Shown: positions 1 to 8,796 of the stretch, piece after piece | Numbering within the stretch: position 1 is the stretch's first letter | How the letters are laid out: each line of letters starts with the position of its first letter | Notes under the pieces: model-generated | Told to the model about the DNA's origin: nothing | The model's input: only the letters and a program-made list of their open reading frames with translations | The model's database searches: none | Assembly: GCA_035279875.1 (NCBI GenBank) | Contig: DATEGX010000191.1 | Location: 1 to 28,204, forward strand | From: JAMXLL01 sp035279875 | GTDB taxonomy: Bacteria; Desulfobacterota; Binatia; Binatales; Binataceae | Length of the DNA stretch: 28,204 bases | Reading direction: 5' to 3' | Position numbers and translations under genes: made by a program

Positions 1-32
1 CGGACAATAGCAACAAAAATCCAGCTTCATAT

Positions 33-773
33 TTAAAGCTTCTCGTGAAAGAGCGTGAACAAGGCTGCCCAATGGCGCTCGGCAGCGGTGGAGTCGAAAA
101 CGGGCACGTCCGGTACCGCAAAGCCATGCCGTGCGCCGGGATAAGTCTCGACCAGGTGGTCCACCCCGGCTTCGGTCAAAGCCTTCTCGAGCCTGCTCTT
201 CTGTTCTTCGGGAAAACTCGCGTCCTCGATGGCACCGGCGACATAGACCCGGCCCTTAATATTTTTCATGAAAAGATGAGGGCTATCCGCTTGCTCGGTG
301 GCCAGATTACCGCCGTGAAACGACGCGACCGCCGCAAATCGATCCGGGAACGCGCCGGCTGCGGTCAGGGAAGCGTTGCCGCCCATGCAGTAACCGGTGG
401 AACCGAATCGAGTACCCTTGACGTCGGGTCGGGATGACAGGAAATCGATGAACGCACCCGCATCGGAGACCTTCCGGTCACGGTTGAGGCTGGTCACGGA
501 TTTCATCAATTCTTTCATTTGTTGGGGATCCGCCAGAACCTGAGCTGGGTTCTTCGGTGGATAGCTGCCGAGGCGATAATAGAGGTCGGGCAGCAACACC
601 AGGTAACCGCCATCAGCCAGGCGCTGGCCCATCTCCCACATCGCAGGGCGGATGCCCAAACCGTCCATGAAGAAGATCACAGCCGGCCAGGGCCCCGGCT
701 TGTCGGCAGGGGTGAAGATTGATGCCGGGCAACTTCCGTCGCGGGTCTTGATTGTGGTTTCAAGGCGGGCCAT
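33..773 (-). CDS. Dienelactone hydrolase family protein (alpha/beta hydrolase)
   Basis: This 246-residue protein has the length and layout of dienelactone hydrolases, cytosolic alpha/beta-fold enzymes that open enol-lactones in ring-cleavage pathways; many family members have other ester substrates. The nucleophile elbow reads GYCMGG with Cys129 as the expected nucleophile. Asp184 (in GAIEDASFP) and His216 (in GARHGFAVPD) complete the Cys-Asp-His triad that sets this family apart from Ser hydrolases. An early AVIFFMDGLG stretch fits the oxyanion-hole strand. There is no signal peptide. The ATG at 773 follows a GGAGG about 9 bases upstream, which supports this start. It lies about 200 bases downstream of the cyclase gene on the same strand. 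No other catabolic gene is next to it, so the substrate cannot be inferred. The family call is firm. Confidence 0.9.
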   Translation of the reverse strand: MARLETTIKTRDGSCPASIFTPADKPGPWPAVIFFMDGLGIRPAMWEMGQRLADGGYLVLLPDLYYRLGSYPPKNPAQVLADPQQMKELMKSVTSLNRDRKVSDAGAFIDFLSSRPDVKGTRFGSTGYCMGGNASLTAAGAFPDRFAAVASFHGGNLATEQADSPHLFMKNIKGRVYVAGAIEDASFPEEQKSRLEKALTEAGVDHLVETYPGARHGFAVPDVPVFDSTAAERHWAALFTLFHEKL

Positions 774-973
774 CGGCGAGTACCTCCAAAAAGATCAATT
801 GCAAACGGTCGTATGGAATCTCATACAGGGTTTTGGCTCCGCGCTAAACCCTTTTCGATTTCTGCTCCGAAGGGTTCTTTCGAGCGAAGACCCAGGCCTT
901 GAGGCGTGATTGGGGACTCCCCGAGTCTAAACCGCCGTGCGACCGTATCGCCGGCTCCGCCAGATGATTCGCG

Positions 974-3900
974 TTAGAACCGAGGCGGCGGCTGACCGAG
1001 AAGCCGGTAAACCTCAAGCACCGGGATCGCGGTTAGAAAACTGTGGCGCAGCGCCGGCGTCGTGAGTTTTTGTGCGATCGCCTCGATCGTATGCGCCGCC
1101 CCGACGAACTGCGCCTCCGCGTCCTTGTCCTGACCGAGCTTGAGCAACACCTTTCCTAGAGCGACGCCTCCAAGCCAGGCATCTTGCGGAACGTTGATCT
1201 GGTGCGCCAACGCGACCGAGGCATTCAGGATTCGTGCCGCCTCGTCGAGTCTTGCGGTGGCGGCCAGTATTTCGCCTTGGAGCAACTGCGCCCGCGCGAT
1301 GTGCTTTCGCGAGTCGCAGGCCGTGGCCATCTCGAGCGATGCGATAGCGTATTTCCACGCCTCTTCAAAGCGCCGTTCCTTCAACGCCAACGCGCCCCGT
1401 GCGCGAAGCAGCGGGATGTGCCAGCGCCATCGATACCAGGTGTCCTTTTCGAGCAAATCCCAGGCGCTTTGCAGATAGTGTTCAGCTTTCGCGTGTTCGT
1501 CCTTCTCCAGATGCGCGAGGCCTACCTTGAGCAAAGAATGCCCACGCGGTTCAGGCCATTGCCACTCCCTTTTGGCGATTTCGTTGGCCTCGAGGTTACG
1601 TTCCACAGCGGTATCGAGGTCATAGAGTTCGAGGTGCACGGCGCCGATCAAGTTAGGTACTCGCGCGATCCAGAACTTGTCGCCTGCGGCGGAAGCATAC
1701 TCATCTAGCTGCGTGTACCAGCGCAGGGCCTCTTCGTAGTCGCCCTTTGAAAGAGTCACGTGCCCAATCTGAAACACCGCGAAACCGTATAGAAAGCCGG
1801 CGTGAATCTTCCTGGCGAGTTCGGCGCCTTCGTGGAGGTAGCCGAGGCTGCGGTCGAAGTCGCCGCGCCACTGAAAGGCTCCGCCGACAAATACCAGCGA
1901 CTTGGCTAGTAGCGGCTGATTCTTGATTTCCTTGGATAGCCGCAGCGCCTCTTCCGCATCCGCCATCGTCTCGACGATCTGACCGTACCCGGCGGTCCGT
2001 GTCGCTACACGGTTGGCCAGGCAGATCGCTTGGAACTCGCGATCGTCTAGCTCCCGCGCGATCGCCAGCGCCTGCTCACTGTACTCGATCGCAGGCTCTC
2101 CATGATGCGAATAGTCGTAGACCGAGCTCAGCCACACCAGCGCCTCCATCTCACGGCGCCGGTCGCCTGTACTCCGCGCCAGTTCCAAGCTCTTCGAGTA
2201 TTGAGCCGCGGCCTCGTCATACTCTCCTAACACCAGCAGAACCGCCCCGTACCTCGAGTGCAGTCCAATCCTTGACTCGGTGTCTGGGGGCGGCTTGAGT
2301 TTGCCAGCGGCCTCGATGGCGGTGAGGTAATGTCGTTTGGCCTCTACGTTCGCGAAGGCATACGCCGCCTGGTCGCCAGCGAGCGCGCTGTAGTGCATCG
2401 ACCTTGGCCAGTCTTCGGCGCGGGTGAAATGATGCGCGAGCTCGCCGTAGTGCTCGCTCAAACGGGCCGTATAAAGCTCGGCTATCGCTTCGCCAACCGC
2501 ACTGTGGAGTTCCCGGCGGCGCTGAAGCAGCAGGCTGTTGTAGGCGACGTCCTGTATCACGGCGTGCTTGAAGATGTACGCAGGCTCAGGGATCATCCCC
2601 TGCTCGTAAATGATCTCCAGCGCCTTGAGTTCGCGCAGTAACCCTTCGAGTTTGCCGCTAAGACCGGCGATCCGCTCCAACAGCCGTGCGATGAACTGCC
2701 GACCGATGACCGAGGCGAGTTGCACCGTACGTTTGCCGTCCTCACCGAGCCGGTCGAGGCGCGCCATGATGATGTCCTGCATCGAGCCGGGGACAGCGAC
2801 ATCCTCGAGCGCGCCGGCCGACTGGTAAGCGCCGTTTTTCCGCACCAGGAAACCCAGATCGACCAACGTCTTGGTGACCTCTTCGACGAACAACGGCACG
2901 CCTTCCGCCTTTTGGCGGATGGTTCCGATCAATGCTTCGGGGAAGCGATCCGTGCCGAGCACCTTACGCGCCATCTCGAGTGTCTCGGCTTCGCTGAGAT
3001 GGCGCAGATTCAGGGTAGTGTGAAAGCTCCGGCTGCCGAACGGTGAAGCGAAGTTGAGCCGATGGGTCAGGATCAGCATCACGCGCGCGCCGCCAACCGA
3101 GTCGATGAAGTAGTCGAGGTATTCCTTGGTGCTGGTGTCGATCCAGTGGAGGTCCTCGATGACCAGGACCAGCGTTCGGCGGTTCGCACCCTGCAGCGTC
3201 ATCGCACGCAGGGCGTTGAGCAGTCGCGTGCGGCGCTCCGCTGCGTTCATCGCCCCGATCACCGACTCGCCGCTATCGACTGATAGCAAGTAGCGCACGT
3301 ACGGCGTCTCGGACTCGAGGCCGCCGAGCCGGCGCATTCCCTGCTCTACCTTCGCAATAATCTCGGGCTCGCCGTCGATCTCCTCAATGCCGAAGTTGTC
3401 GCGTAGCTGCTCAATCACCGGCAGCATCGGTATCGCTTGCCCGAACGAGACGCAGCGCCCCTCCAGCCAGGTCAGCTTCTCGCCCGCGGCATCGAGTCGC
3501 CGATGGAATTCGAGCAGAAGCCGCGACTTGCCGATCCCCGCCTCACCCGCGATGAACACCACCTGGCCGTGGCCTGCCTCTACCAGGCGGAACAGATCGT
3601 CGAGAACCGCCAACTCGCGCTCGCGTCCGATGAGCGGCGTCAGCCCGCGCTCCACTGCAACATCGAGCCGGGCGCGGCGCGCCCGCGCGCGCAGCACCTC
3701 AAACCCGCGGACCGGAGCGTGGCCCTTGACCTCAAGCTCGCCGAGATCGAGCGTCTCGAAATAACCTGCGACCTGCTTGTGGGTGGCCTCGCTAACGAGA
3801 ATGCTGCCGGGCCGCGCGGCGTTCTGCAGCCGCGAAGCGAGATTTATTGTGTCGCCGATCGCGGTATATTCCATGTGCAGATCGTCGCCAATCTTGCCGA

Positions 3901-4534
3901 CCACCACCAATCCCGAATTCAAGCCCATACGCATCTGCAGCTTGAGCCCGCGCTGTTGCTCGAGTTCCTGGCCGTAGTCGCTCAGCGCCCGCTGGATCCC
4001 GAGCGCCGCATGAACCGCGCGCCGGGACCCGTCCTCGTTCGCGAGCGGCGCGCCGAACAGCGCCATCATGCCGTCGCCGCTGTATTGGAAAATGGTGCCC
4101 TCGAAGCGGTGAATCTCGATCGTGATCAGTTCGAAGGCTCGTCTGACGATCTCGCGAACGTCTTCGGCGTCAAGCTTCTCTGCCATCGCCGTGAAGCCGG
4201 CGAAGTCACCGAACAGCACTGTGACCTGACGTCGCTCACCCTCAATGGCGGCGCGGCCGGCGAGAATTTTTTTGGCCAGACGGCTTGGTGTGGCGAGCGA
4301 AGCAGTGACGCCGCCGTTAACTACCGATTGAACGGCCGGCGGAGGTTCCCCGCCGGAGCCTGGCGCAGGTGTGCTATCGGCGGTGGCCAGACTATGACCA
4401 CACGACGCGCAAAACCTCGCCGAGGGGCGCACGGCAGCGCCGCACTGCGGGCAGCTAATCTCCAGCAAAGCTCCGCATTGTTCGCAGAAACGAGCCCCAG
4501 GAAGACCTTCGGCGCCGCATGATCGGCATTTCAT
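974..4534 (-). CDS. Zinc-ribbon / adenylate-guanylate cyclase / AAA ATPase / TPR signalling protein
   Basis: This 1186-residue multidomain protein has no signal peptide. Residues 3-45 form a double zinc ribbon with four CxxC pairs (C3/C6, C17/C20, C28/C31, C42/C45). Residues about 100-282 are a class III nucleotide cyclase catalytic domain: metal-binding Asp110 (LFGDFAGFT) and Asp154 (YSGDGMMALFG) are present, as is the NLASR motif near 231-235, so it looks catalytically competent. Residues about 300-650 are an AAA/STAND-like ATPase with Walker A GEAGIGKS (330-337) and Walker B LVLVIEDLHWID (about 455-466). The rest is a helical tail with TPR-like repeats. Related proteins are common in soil proteobacteria and actinobacteria, but their inputs are largely unknown. 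Whether the product is cAMP or cGMP cannot be read here. No DNA-binding domain is seen, unlike MalT-type relatives. The ATG at 4534 begins the zinc ribbon directly. Confidence 0.93.
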   Translation of the reverse strand: MKCRSCGAEGLPGARFCEQCGALLEISCPQCGAAVRPSARFCASCGHSLATADSTPAPGSGGEPPPAVQSVVNGGVTASLATPSRLAKKILAGRAAIEGERRQVTVLFGDFAGFTAMAEKLDAEDVREIVRRAFELITIEIHRFEGTIFQYSGDGMMALFGAPLANEDGSRRAVHAALGIQRALSDYGQELEQQRGLKLQMRMGLNSGLVVVGKIGDDLHMEYTAIGDTINLASRLQNAARPGSILVSEATHKQVAGYFETLDLGELEVKGHAPVRGFEVLRARARRARLDVAVERGLTPLIGRERELAVLDDLFRLVEAGHGQVVFIAGEAGIGKSRLLLEFHRRLDAAGEKLTWLEGRCVSFGQAIPMLPVIEQLRDNFGIEEIDGEPEIIAKVEQGMRRLGGLESETPYVRYLLSVDSGESVIGAMNAAERRTRLLNALRAMTLQGANRRTLVLVIEDLHWIDTSTKEYLDYFIDSVGGARVMLILTHRLNFASPFGSRSFHTTLNLRHLSEAETLEMARKVLGTDRFPEALIGTIRQKAEGVPLFVEEVTKTLVDLGFLVRKNGAYQSAGALEDVAVPGSMQDIIMARLDRLGEDGKRTVQLASVIGRQFIARLLERIAGLSGKLEGLLRELKALEIIYEQGMIPEPAYIFKHAVIQDVAYNSLLLQRRRELHSAVGEAIAELYTARLSEHYGELAHHFTRAEDWPRSMHYSALAGDQAAYAFANVEAKRHYLTAIEAAGKLKPPPDTESRIGLHSRYGAVLLVLGEYDEAAAQYSKSLELARSTGDRRREMEALVWLSSVYDYSHHGEPAIEYSEQALAIARELDDREFQAICLANRVATRTAGYGQIVETMADAEEALRLSKEIKNQPLLAKSLVFVGGAFQWRGDFDRSLGYLHEGAELARKIHAGFLYGFAVFQIGHVTLSKGDYEEALRWYTQLDEYASAAGDKFWIARVPNLIGAVHLELYDLDTAVERNLEANEIAKREWQWPEPRGHSLLKVGLAHLEKDEHAKAEHYLQSAWDLLEKDTWYRWRWHIPLLRARGALALKERRFEEAWKYAIASLEMATACDSRKHIARAQLLQGEILAATARLDEAARILNASVALAHQINVPQDAWLGGVALGKVLLKLGQDKDAEAQFVGAAHTIEAIAQKLTTPALRHSFLTAIPVLEVYRLLGQPPPRF

Positions 4535-4944
4535 TGATTTTTTGAGTCCTGCCTAAATGTCTCACCGACACAACGCGGTTGCAATCGCAATTTGCGAAGC
4601 GAGGGTCGAGTCCCAGGCGCTCCCCATGAGGCTCAGAAAAAGAAGCCGTGACGCCGCCTCGGCCGAGTACGGCAAAGGTACTTGAAATGTCGATCCACAA
4701 GTTGGCTGGTGCAGCTTACGCCCTCGTCCGGGAGCATTAACGGGCACTGATAGAAGGAAATGCGCTCAAGCCGCGGCCTGTTTTAGGTTCGTGAGATTCG
4801 CAGTAGCTCCCGTTCATACTACGCAATTCAGCCATTTAAACGTTTGTTCATCCGCTTGGCTGTCATGACTGCCTATAAGTCCCGCGGCTCGCGCGCGTAG
4901 ATGGCGGAGGAAGGTAAATTGAAAGCACGCCGTTCTGGACGCGT
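4535..4944. other. Intergenic region without a recognisable gene
   Basis: These 410 bases separate the cyclase gene from the DUF1566 gene, both on the minus strand. Short minus-strand open frames cross it (4562-4747, the 5' part of 4455-4700 and the 3' part of 4814-5185), but none has a family-like sequence and they run into neighbouring genes in other frames. A small inverted repeat (TCGCA-att-TGCGA, about 4588-4600) is the only structure noticed. A promoter for the cyclase gene is expected here, but no convincing -35/-10 pair was picked out. Confidence 0.5.
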
Positions 4945-5694
4945 TCAGAAGCCGGTACGCACTGCGCGGACGTAGAAAAGGGGACCGTTCTTCAAGAAAA
5001 TGCCCTGGGTGCCGTCCTGGAAGTCCACGGCCCAAACGAAGCCGGGAACCGGAACCGGAGGGGTAGTGTCCGACCAGTAATTGCTGGACCGTGTGGGCCC
5101 GAATATTGGATCGATGCATGGAAGTCTGGTCCCACATGGCGGATTGATAAGCCCTATGAGTTCCTCGACTGACGGCAAACGCCAATCACAATGATTCGCG
5201 AAACAGCCGCCGCTGGACGTGCTGTCGTTGAGCATCGACAGAAACGAAGTGAACACAGTTCCGTTTGGGTCTCCGCTGCTATTGCTCGACCACGTGTAGG
5301 TGTTATTCACATTGTGCGGATCTGAGGGGTCGGCTTGTTCGCCCACCGTTCCCGTCTTCTTCTCCCAAGTCAGGCCATGATTCCAGTCGTAGACCGTACC
5401 GTCGCCGTTGTCGACGTAGCGGCATGACGTGCCTTCCCTGGCCGCAATTCCGTCGATTTGCTTTAGAGCGGCGCTGAAGCGATTCATACATTGCGTCGCC
5501 TGACCAGCCGCGCCCGTGAGCAACTGAGCGGCATTGCGCTCGAGGCAATTTGCCAGTGCTTCTTGTGCAACCAGCTTGTTCTGCTGACAGGCCAAGGCCG
5601 GGTCCGGCTCAAAGTATCCAGGCTGCGCTGCTGCGGCCCCTGCCCATAGCAGCGTCAAGGCGACTAGCGTAAGTGGCAGACTCATTTTTCTCAT
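4945..5694 (-). CDS. Secreted DUF1566 (Lcl C-terminal-like) domain protein
   Basis: This 249-residue exported protein has a signal peptide at residues 1-23 with likely cleavage after the AAA preceding Gln24. Residues about 92-249 match the DUF1566/Lcl_C pattern: DNGDGTVYDWNHGLTWEKK near 95-113, CDWRLPSVEEL near 169-179, YWSDT at 206-210, WAVDFQDG near 221-228 and a closing YVRAVR at 241-246. This fold is C-type-lectin-like and occurs in secreted or surface proteins, usually without known ligands. The segment 27-90 is helical and Cys-containing (C36, C50, C69). The domain Cys residues (C164, C169, C187, C193) could form disulfides. The ATG at 5694 follows AGGAAG at a suitable distance. It is transcribed divergently from the S53 protease across a 235-base spacer. 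The domain assignment is good; the function is unknown. Confidence 0.85.
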   Translation of the reverse strand: MRKMSLPLTLVALTLLWAGAAAAQPGYFEPDPALACQQNKLVAQEALANCLERNAAQLLTGAAGQATQCMNRFSAALKQIDGIAAREGTSCRYVDNGDGTVYDWNHGLTWEKKTGTVGEQADPSDPHNVNNTYTWSSNSSGDPNGTVFTSFLSMLNDSTSSGGCFANHCDWRLPSVEELIGLINPPCGTRLPCIDPIFGPTRSSNYWSDTTPPVPVPGFVWAVDFQDGTQGIFLKNGPLFYVRAVRTGF

Positions 5695-5929
5695 GATGCT
5701 TCCTATCGCGACGACAAAATTTCATTAAACGTCCAAATGGCGCAGATCATGCGCTTCAGCGCATTCAGACGCAACGTCGCAACGCGGCGGAATCGGCTGC
5801 TGCGGTAGTTTTGCAGTTGGTGCCAAGCGCGATTTGCATCAGTCGGGCACCGCACCCGAGAAATCAACTGTTTTGGCGTGGCGTGTTCGTTGCTGAAGCG
5901 TCTTTCAGCCATCAAGGAGGGGTTTAGTT

Positions 5930-7492
5930 ATGGCTAAAAATGTTTTGAAGGGTAGTGAGCGGAAACCGCTCAAGGCCGCGCGATCTTTGGGCAAGGCTGA
6001 TCCGAAGGAGCGGCTCGAAGTTACGATGCTGCTATCCCGTCGCACTTCTGATGCTTTGAGCGAGCATATCCAGCAGCTCCACGGCACGAACACTCGCCCG
6101 GCTCCACTCAAGCGCGAGGAATTCGCCAGACAGTTCGGCGCCGACCCGGAGGATATCGCCGAGGTGCGCAAGTTCGCTGGTTCGCACGGACTCGCGGTGG
6201 TGGATGAAGACGCGGCGCGGCGCACGATAGTGCTGTCGGGCACCGTCGAGCAATTCAACAAGGCGTTCCAGGTCGAGCTCGAGCACTTCGAGCATGAGAA
6301 CGGCTCCTATCGTGGCCGCACGGGTGCCATTCATCTGCCCGACGAACTGACCGGCAAGGTCGAAGGCGTATTCGGTCTGGACAATCGCCCGCAGGCCAAG
6401 CCTCATTTCCGCGCCCGCGGGCCGCACGGCAACGTCCAATGGCATAGCAATTCGAGCTCTTTCACCCCGACCCAGCTCGCCTCGCTCTACAACTTTCCGG
6501 CCGGCACCGGCCAGGGCGAATGTATTGCGATAATCGAGTTGGGCGGCGGATATCGCCCGGCCGACCTCAAGAAGTACTTCGCCGAGATAAAGGTCCCGCT
6601 GCCCAAGGTCATGGCGGTGTCGGTCGATCACGGCAAGAACCATCCGACCGGCGACCCCAACGGACCTGACGGCGAGGTGATGCTGGATATCGAGGTGGCG
6701 GGAGCGATCGCGCCGGCGGCGCAGATCGTGGTCTACTTCGCGCCCAATACCGATCAGGGCTTTCTCGACGCGGTGACTACCGCAATTCATGACACGACGC
6801 ATAAGCCGTCGGTGGTCTCGATTAGCTGGGGTGGACCTGAATCTTCATGGACGCAACAGGCGATGACCGGCTTCGATCAGGCCTTCCAGGCTGCCGCCCT
6901 GATGGGTGTCACGGTATGCGTCGCCGCGGGTGATAACGGCTCGAGCGACGGCGCCACCGATGGATCCGACAACGTTGATTTTCCGGCCTCGAGCCCGTAC
7001 GCGCTGGCATGCGGCGGAACCAGCGTGCAGGCTTCAGCCAACGCGATCACCAGCGAGACGGTATGGAACGACGGTGCCAATGGCGGTGCTGGCGGCGGTG
7101 GCATAAGCAGCTTCTTCCCGCGTCCGCCGTACCAGGAGGGGCTGAGCGCCGCGCTTACCGCGGGCGGCACAAAAGTGCTCACCAACCGCGGCGTCCCCGA
7201 CGTCTCGGCCGACGCCGACGAGAATACCGGGTACGACGTCCGGGTTGATGGAACCAACACGGTTATCGGCGGCACCAGCGCAGTGGCGCCGCTATGGGCT
7301 GGATTGATCGCGCGAATCAATCAGGCCAAGGGTAAGCCGGTGGGCTTTATCCACCCGCTGCTCTACAAAAACCAGCCGGCCTTCAACGACATCACGCAGG
7401 GCAACAACGGCGACTTCACCGCGGCGCCTGCATGGGATGCGTGCACCGGCGAGGGCAGCCCGAACGGGACCAAGATAGCGGCGGCGCTTTAG
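5930..7492 (+). CDS. S53 family serine-carboxyl peptidase (sedolisin/kumamolisin-like) with pro-domain
   Basis: This 520-residue protein is a complete sedolisin. Residues about 30-155 form the pro-kumamolisin activation domain (LSGTVEQFNKAFQVEL and IHLPDELTGKVEGVFGL). The mature protease starts near 175. The catalytic residues are visible: Glu249 and Asp253 in DGEVMLDIEVAG, Asp335 of the oxyanion site in AAGDNGSSDG, and Ser450 in IGGTSAVAPLWAG. The C-terminal calcium-site region is present (FNDITQGNNG, then CTGEGSPNG). These enzymes cleave proteins at acidic pH after autocatalytic removal of the pro-domain. No classical signal peptide is visible at the N-terminus (MAKNVLKGSERKP), as is usual for kumamolisins. 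The start at 5930 is fixed by AAGGAGG at 5914-5920. A strong terminator follows, so it is probably monocistronic. Confidence 0.96.
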   Translation: MAKNVLKGSERKPLKAARSLGKADPKERLEVTMLLSRRTSDALSEHIQQLHGTNTRPAPLKREEFARQFGADPEDIAEVRKFAGSHGLAVVDEDAARRTIVLSGTVEQFNKAFQVELEHFEHENGSYRGRTGAIHLPDELTGKVEGVFGLDNRPQAKPHFRARGPHGNVQWHSNSSSFTPTQLASLYNFPAGTGQGECIAIIELGGGYRPADLKKYFAEIKVPLPKVMAVSVDHGKNHPTGDPNGPDGEVMLDIEVAGAIAPAAQIVVYFAPNTDQGFLDAVTTAIHDTTHKPSVVSISWGGPESSWTQQAMTGFDQAFQAAALMGVTVCVAAGDNGSSDGATDGSDNVDFPASSPYALACGGTSVQASANAITSETVWNDGANGGAGGGGISSFFPRPPYQEGLSAALTAGGTKVLTNRGVPDVSADADENTGYDVRVDGTNTVIGGTSAVAPLWAGLIARINQAKGKPVGFIHPLLYKNQPAFNDITQGNNGDFTAAPAWDACTGEGSPNGTKIAAAL

Positions 7493-7543
7493 CCAGGGCG
7501 CTGGCCCCGGCCCGCTGCTGGCAGGTGAACGGTCTATGAACCG

Positions 7544-7586
7544 AAGCGCCGGTATCGGCGAACGCTTTAACGATACCGGCGCTTTT
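7544..7586 (+). terminator. Intrinsic terminator of the S53 peptidase gene
   Basis: A perfect 14-bp stem (AAGCGCCGGTATCG at 7544-7557 pairing with 7571-7584) with a 13-base loop runs into TTTT on the plus strand, about 50 bases after the protease stop codon. Read on the minus strand the same hairpin has no good T-tract, so it serves the plus-strand gene best, though it may also damp read-through from the convergent operon that ends at 7608. Confidence 0.88.
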
Positions 7587-7607
7587 CTAAACCGGGGCCG
7601 ACAACGA

Positions 7608-8543
7608 TTAGTGGAGGGATTCGGGGTACTGCCGCAGCAAATCGTCAATTTGCCCGAGTGCCGCCAGTTTCTCGCTCTCGAAGCGCTGGGGTGAAATTCG
7701 GCCGCTGGAAGGCACCACGCCCTGGCCGGATTTGAGGCGCTGTTTGGCCTTGTCGCAAGCGTCGCGTCCAGCCTCGATATGGTGTGCGATATCGTACGCC
7801 TGCAATACCAGTTGGCATTCGCGCACCAGGTCGGCCGGATGGGTTTTCCGGCCAGAAATCGCGGCTGAGTAACTTTCTCCCAGTGCGGAGTAATAGGCCG
7901 GCATCTCGTGGCTGGCCTCGACAAAAGTCGTCCCGTTCCAGGCATAGAGTTGCGGGAGCTTGTTGTCCAGCGGCCTGACGTTGACGGTCAGGTGCCCGAA
8001 CAGTTGCCCGATCGAAAAATCCTCGCCCTGCCAACTGCCAACCTGCTCGAGCTTGCCGCTGCTCCAGCGAAAGGCCCATAGCCGCAGGGTGCGCTTGCCG
8101 TACAAGACCGCTGCCGTAATCAGCGAGGTGGCTCCCGGCGGCGCCGCCCAGACATGGTCGAGCTGACTGAAACACGCGCTTACCTTGCCCATGCACGGCC
8201 GGGTCGTGGGCGGGGCTTCCCATCTATCCAGCTTGATCCCGTCGCCAGTCGCGATTTCGACTCCTCTGACGTATTCGTCGTGTTTGACGCGAGAATGCTT
8301 GTTCTCAGCCGGCAAGGGACCGCGATGGTAGAACTCCACCTGCAGCATATTCCCATTGCCGCCTATATCCGCGACCAGCACCGAATCGACGAACATCGTG
8401 CCAATCTTTGCGCTTACCGCAGGCGGGGGCGCGGGCGACGGTACTGGCGAGGGGTTGATCGTCAGCGGCGCGAGCAACATCAGGCAGGCGGGCATTCTCA
8501 ATCTGCGCATCGCCCGCACCGCACCCTGGAAACGGATCGCCAT
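7608..8543 (-). CDS. Uncharacterised exported protein
   Basis: I do not recognise a family. The predicted 311-residue product begins MAIRFQGAVRAMRRLRMPA, a basic stretch leading into a hydrophobic segment (CLMLLAPLTI) and then a Pro-rich linker (PSPVPSPAPPPA), as in a signal peptide followed by a flexible tether. The remainder looks like a folded globular domain with beta-rich segments (MLQVEFYHRG, RTLRLWAFRWSSGKLEQVGSW) and a helical C-terminal part rich in charged residues. The open frame continues upstream to 8699, but that extension overlaps the zinc-ribbon gene and is low in family-like character, so the ATG at 8543, seven bases after the upstream stop, is preferred. An ATG at 8510 is a plausible alternative. 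It is the last gene of the minus-strand envelope run. Confidence 0.7.
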   Translation of the reverse strand: MAIRFQGAVRAMRRLRMPACLMLLAPLTINPSPVPSPAPPPAVSAKIGTMFVDSVLVADIGGNGNMLQVEFYHRGPLPAENKHSRVKHDEYVRGVEIATGDGIKLDRWEAPPTTRPCMGKVSACFSQLDHVWAAPPGATSLITAAVLYGKRTLRLWAFRWSSGKLEQVGSWQGEDFSIGQLFGHLTVNVRPLDNKLPQLYAWNGTTFVEASHEMPAYYSALGESYSAAISGRKTHPADLVRECQLVLQAYDIAHHIEAGRDACDKAKQRLKSGQGVVPSSGRISPQRFESEKLAALGQIDDLLRQYPESLH

Positions 8544-8550
8544 CGCGGGT

Positions 8551-8754
8551 TTACCGCGGCCGGAAGTTATAGATGCCGCTGAAGCCTGGCGGACGCCAAC
8601 CGCCGTCGGCACACGTAATACACACCGGAAACTGCAGCGGGCGCCGGTTTTCGCGCCCGGTGAGCGAGACCATAACCTCGGCCGAAAAGCTCTTACCACA
8701 GGCCGCGCAGATCGCTACGAGCGCCTTGTTGTCCTTGGCACGTTCGCTAGGCAT
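8551..8754 (-). CDS. Small zinc-ribbon protein (CxxC...CxxC)
   Basis: This 67-residue protein has two CxxC knuckles, CAAC at 16-19 and CITC at 45-48, about 25 residues apart. That is typical of a single zinc ribbon in which the four Cys bind one Zn ion. A Gly/Pro-rich tail (GGWRPPGFSG) follows. There is no signal peptide or membrane segment, so it is probably cytoplasmic. It sits between the DUF4236 gene (42-base gap) and the exported-protein gene (7-base gap), all on the minus strand, so it is probably co-transcribed with envelope genes. Such mini-proteins often act as regulators or nucleic-acid or protein adaptors, but the role here is unknown. The ATG at 8754 has a weak G-rich sequence upstream. 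Confidence 0.65.
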   Translation of the reverse strand: MPSERAKDNKALVAICAACGKSFSAEVMVSLTGRENRRPLQFPVCITCADGGWRPPGFSGIYNFRPR

Positions 8755-8796
8755 TTACGTGCTAACCCCCCGCCCCCGGAAATGCGGCCAATACGG

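Noticed and set aside
3437..4522. A 361-codon plus-strand open frame antisense to the cyclase/ATPase gene.
   Set aside because: It mirrors the coding strand of a protein with clear domains, and no recognisable protein sequence results.
4598..4620. A GGGTCGAGTCCC stretch resembling a tRNA T-arm.
   Set aside because: The T-loop does not match TTCGA, and no matching acceptor, D-arm or anticodon arm was found upstream.
5703..5915. A 70-codon minus-strand open frame just upstream of the DUF1566 gene.
   Set aside because: It fills the divergent promoter spacer of the protease, has no recognisable sequence and ends just before the ribosome-binding site of the DUF1566 gene.
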